A stretch of 14,742 nt of DNA from NCBI GenBank assembly GCA_946478775.1, contig CAMLDR010000105.1:1-14742 (forward strand). The letters are read 5' to 3'. The number at the start of each line of letters is the position of its first letter. Position 1 is the first letter of the stretch. This document shows positions 13,291-14,742 of this stretch, one piece after another. A program made the position numbers and the translations under genes. Under the pieces are notes generated by a model. The model was not told the origin of the DNA, did not search any database, and saw only the letters and a list, made by a program, of their open reading frames with translations. The DNA is from an uncultured Flavobacteriales bacterium. GTDB taxonomy: Bacteria; Bacteroidota; Bacteroidia; Flavobacteriales; Crocinitomicaceae.

Positions 13291-13308
13291 AACTATTAAA
13301 CTATCCGT

Positions 13309-13965
13309 ATGATCCGCATTGCAGTAGCCGAAGACAACGCTTTTTTAGCAAAATCAATTCAGGAAAAACTAGCCCTTTTCCCGGGAGAATTGAAATTCAA
13401 GTTCCATGCATTTAACGGAAAACTGTTCCTGGAGAAACTGGCAGAAGACACTACTGTTGATGTTGTACTGATGGACATTCAAATGCCCGAAATGGACGGA
13501 ATTGAAACAACCCGGATTATTTCGGAACGCTACCCGCAGATCAAAGTTATTATGCTGACCGTACTGGACGACGAAGAATCCATTTTCCAGGCCATTCTGG
13601 CCGGAGCAAACGGCTATTTACTGAAAGATGAAAACCCGCGTGTGCTGCTTCAAAGTGTTTTGTCAATCGTAGAAGGCGGAGCCCCCATGTCATCCGGAAT
13701 TGCCTCCAAAGCACTGCGTCTGCTACGAAACCCCTTGAAACCTGCAGAAGAAAAGCCCGACACCCCAAAACCGGAACTTTCTCCCCGCGAAATCGACGTT
13801 TTAAATCAATTGAGCAAAGGAATGGACTACAAGCAAATCGCCGAAAACCTGATTATTTCTCCGTCAACTGTCCGCAAACACATTGAGAACATCTACAGCA
13901 AACTTCAGGCTCACAATAAAATAGAAGCCGTGAAAATCGCTCAGAAACACCGGATCATAGATTAA
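13309..13965 (+). CDS. NarL/LuxR-type response regulator
   Basis: A 218-residue two-domain regulator, the standard length for the NarL/FixJ class. The receiver domain (1-122) has the acidic pair E8-D9, phospho-acceptor D56 (VVLMDIQMPEMDG), T84 and K106 (the GYLLKDE segment). A proline-rich linker (142-155) leads to the LuxR-type helix-turn-helix (about 157-218): LSPREIDVLNQLSKGMDYKQ then IAENLIISPSTVRKHIENIY, with recognition helix near 184-198. The likely phosphate donor is H450 of the kinase encoded 113 bp upstream. Target genes are not evident in the window. The start at 13309 is the only reasonable ATG before IRIAVAEDN. A repeat element precedes it and a stem-loop follows the stop. Confidence 0.96.
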   Translation: MIRIAVAEDNAFLAKSIQEKLALFPGELKFKFHAFNGKLFLEKLAEDTTVDVVLMDIQMPEMDGIETTRIISERYPQIKVIMLTVLDDEESIFQAILAGANGYLLKDENPRVLLQSVLSIVEGGAPMSSGIASKALRLLRNPLKPAEEKPDTPKPELSPREIDVLNQLSKGMDYKQIAENLIISPSTVRKHIENIYSKLQAHNKIEAVKIAQKHRIID

Positions 13966-13966
13966 T

Positions 13967-13999
13967 AAAAGGGACTTCGACTCCGCTCAGTCTCCTTTT
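13967..13999 (+). terminator. Stem-loop after the response regulator, possible terminator
   Basis: AAAAGG (13967-13972) pairs with CCTTTT (13994-13999), and GACT (13973-13976) with AGTC (13989-13992), leaving one bulged T and a 12-base loop. It starts just after the regulator TAA and ends in TTTT. The inner part is an arm of the REP-like element, so the repeat may have been recruited as a terminator. Confidence 0.5.
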
Positions 14000-14051
14000 A
14001 TATGTAAAGTGAAAGATATTATTTCGGTGACTGAGCGGAGTCGAAGTCACC
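13971..14051. repeat. REP/REPIN-like inverted repeat, copy 2
   Basis: GACTTCGACTCCGCTCAGT (13973-13991) and its exact reverse complement (14030-14048) form a perfect 19-bp inverted repeat with a 38-base spacer. Each arm is itself a hairpin around the 12-base loop: GACT/AGTC on the left and GGTGACT/AGTCACC (14026-14032 and 14045-14051) on the right. The right arm contains the stop codon (14049-14047) of the NUDIX gene. The core is the same as in copy 1. Confidence 0.88.
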
Positions 14052-14655
14052 AGTTGTTTGCCATATTCAGCACCTCCCGGATCGACTCATACGTGTTTCC
14101 GCGAATCATTTCCCATTCCTCTTTTGGGATCCAAACTGCCTGCGTGATCGATTCCTCTTCCTGAGGCGTCAACTCCATGGATCCCGAATAAATAAGCGCA
14201 TACCACCAGTTCTTTTTAATCGTTGGTCTGCCCCTGTAAGAATACGTATGGAATGTGATTCCCAAAAAGTGGTCAATTTCCGGGCCTTTGATCCCACATT
14301 CCTCTTCAATTTCCCGAACTGCCGCCTCCCAGGGCTGCTCATTTGAGTCCAGTTTTCCTTTCGGAATATCCCACATTCCATGTCGTTCAATAAATAAATA
14401 CTGCCGATCACACTTTACTATTCCTCCGGCAGCATCCATAAACTCGTATGCGTGAAAAACACGGTTGAAAGCCCATTCAAAATCCTCATAAATAATTAAT
14501 AAACAACTAGTTGAATTCGAAAAATCAAAGCGATCCAAAACCTTGGACAGATCATCTTCCAGCGAATTCAGAACCAAATCATACCTCCCGGAAGGTACTT
14601 CTTCAGACGAATCCAAAAATTCTATAACCGAATTATCAATAAAAACTTTGTACAT
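14047..14655 (-). CDS. NUDIX hydrolase with N-terminal extension (202 aa)
   Basis: A cytoplasmic pyrophosphohydrolase acting on a nucleoside diphosphate linked to another group. The complete Nudix box runs from G100 to G121: G100, E106, R114-E115, E118-E119 and G121 in GKLDSNEQPWEAAVREIEEE then CGI. It is preceded by the typical strand GGIVKCDRQYLFIERHGMWDIPKG (77-100). Residues 1-70 form an additional segment with no motif I recognise (FIDNSVIEFLDS, SCLLIIYEDFEWAF), longer than in simple Nudix enzymes of about 140-150 residues. Substrate unknown. It is divergent from pyrE, an arrangement I recall as common in Bacteroidota. Its start codon (14655-14653) overlaps the predicted pyrE promoter box, and its TGA stop lies inside the repeat arm at 14030-14048. 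Confidence 0.92.
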   Translation of the reverse strand: MYKVFIDNSVIEFLDSSEEVPSGRYDLVLNSLEDDLSKVLDRFDFSNSTSCLLIIYEDFEWAFNRVFHAYEFMDAAGGIVKCDRQYLFIERHGMWDIPKGKLDSNEQPWEAAVREIEEECGIKGPEIDHFLGITFHTYSYRGRPTIKKNWWYALIYSGSMELTPQEEESITQAVWIPKEEWEMIRGNTYESIREVLNMANNW

Positions 14656-14658
14656 TTG
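14651..14658 (+). promoter_or_regulatory. Promoter -7 box (TACATTTG) immediately before pyrE
   Basis: TACATTTG is an exact TAnnTTTG match and is separated by only 4 bases (CAGT) from the pyrE ATG at 14663, the same spacing as for bshC. It overlaps the start codon of the divergent NUDIX gene, so the box lies within the first codons of that gene. Confidence 0.5.
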
Positions 14659-14662
14659 CAGT

Positions 14663-14742
14663 ATGATTTTAAATAAAGATCGAGCACTAAAAGTAGCAGA
14701 ATTTTTGCTACAAATTAAAGCAGTAAAGTTACAACCAAATTC
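14663..14742 (+). CDS. pyrE: Orotate phosphoribosyltransferase, N-terminal fragment cut by the window edge
   Basis: Only the first 26 codons are present. They begin with MILNKDRALKVAEFLLQIKA and continue to VKLQPN. This matches the N-terminus of Bacteroidota PyrE proteins as I remember them (a helix leading to a KL-P segment just before the conserved FTWASG stretch, which would lie outside). PyrE makes orotidine monophosphate from orotate and PRPP in pyrimidine synthesis. The divergent NUDIX neighbour supports the call. No catalytic residue is within the window, so identity rests on the N-terminus and context. Confidence 0.7.
   Translation, partial: MILNKDRALKVAEFLLQIKAVKLQPN

Overview
The window looks like chromosomal DNA of a Bacteroidota bacterium, most likely a member of Flavobacteriales (Crocinitomicaceae/Fluviicola-like is my guess; the genus cannot be settled from sequence reading alone). 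The reasons are the bacillithiol enzyme BshC, an 876-residue TonB-dependent receptor with an N-terminal carboxypeptidase-regulatory-like domain, a periplasmic TPR / HisKA_3 histidine kinase next to a NarL/LuxR-type regulator, a NUDIX gene beside pyrE, scarcity of Shine-Dalgarno sequences, and several promoter boxes of the Bacteroidota TAnnTTTG type just upstream of genes.

Layout, left to right. (1) 1-930, minus strand: an exported or membrane-anchored small protein of unknown function, then a sterol-desaturase/fatty-acid-hydroxylase family membrane protein that runs off the left edge. (2) 1009-2521, plus strand: a tight cluster of a RimJ/RimL-type GNAT acetyltransferase, a DUF1801 protein and a lipoprotein of unknown function. 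(3) 2663-4156, plus strand: lemA-htpX, a membrane protein quality-control pair. (4) 4179-4890: a small ArsR-like winged-helix regulator gene lying between copies of a short intergenic repeat, followed by 329 bp without a gene that holds two repeat copies, a perfect 18-nt palindrome and a hairpin. (5) 4911-9763, minus strand: bshC, the TonB-dependent receptor and the ribosome-rescue hydrolase arfB, the last two probably co-transcribed. (6) 10043-11009: a cytoplasmic cyclophilin (+) and a DUF1573 secreted protein (-) converging on a strong bidirectional terminator. (7) 11300-13965, plus strand: a two-component system (TPR histidine kinase and LuxR-type response regulator) with an inverted repeat element between its two genes. 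(8) 14047-14742: a NUDIX hydrolase (-) diverging from the first 26 codons of pyrE (+).

The genes are mostly housekeeping or ordinary accessory functions. I do not see a defence island, prophage, transposase or biosynthetic cluster. The most interesting content is between the genes: at least four families of short intergenic repeats. The strongest is a REP/REPIN-like element with two copies (13230-13290 and 13971-14051). Its four arms share a 12-nt loop and the trinucleotides next to it, while the outer stem bases change together so that pairing is kept. A second family (4179-4208, 4628-4674, 4751-4799) brackets the ArsR-like gene. Two promoters (bshC and pyrE) have their -7 box only 4 nt before the ATG, which predicts leaderless or near-leaderless transcripts.
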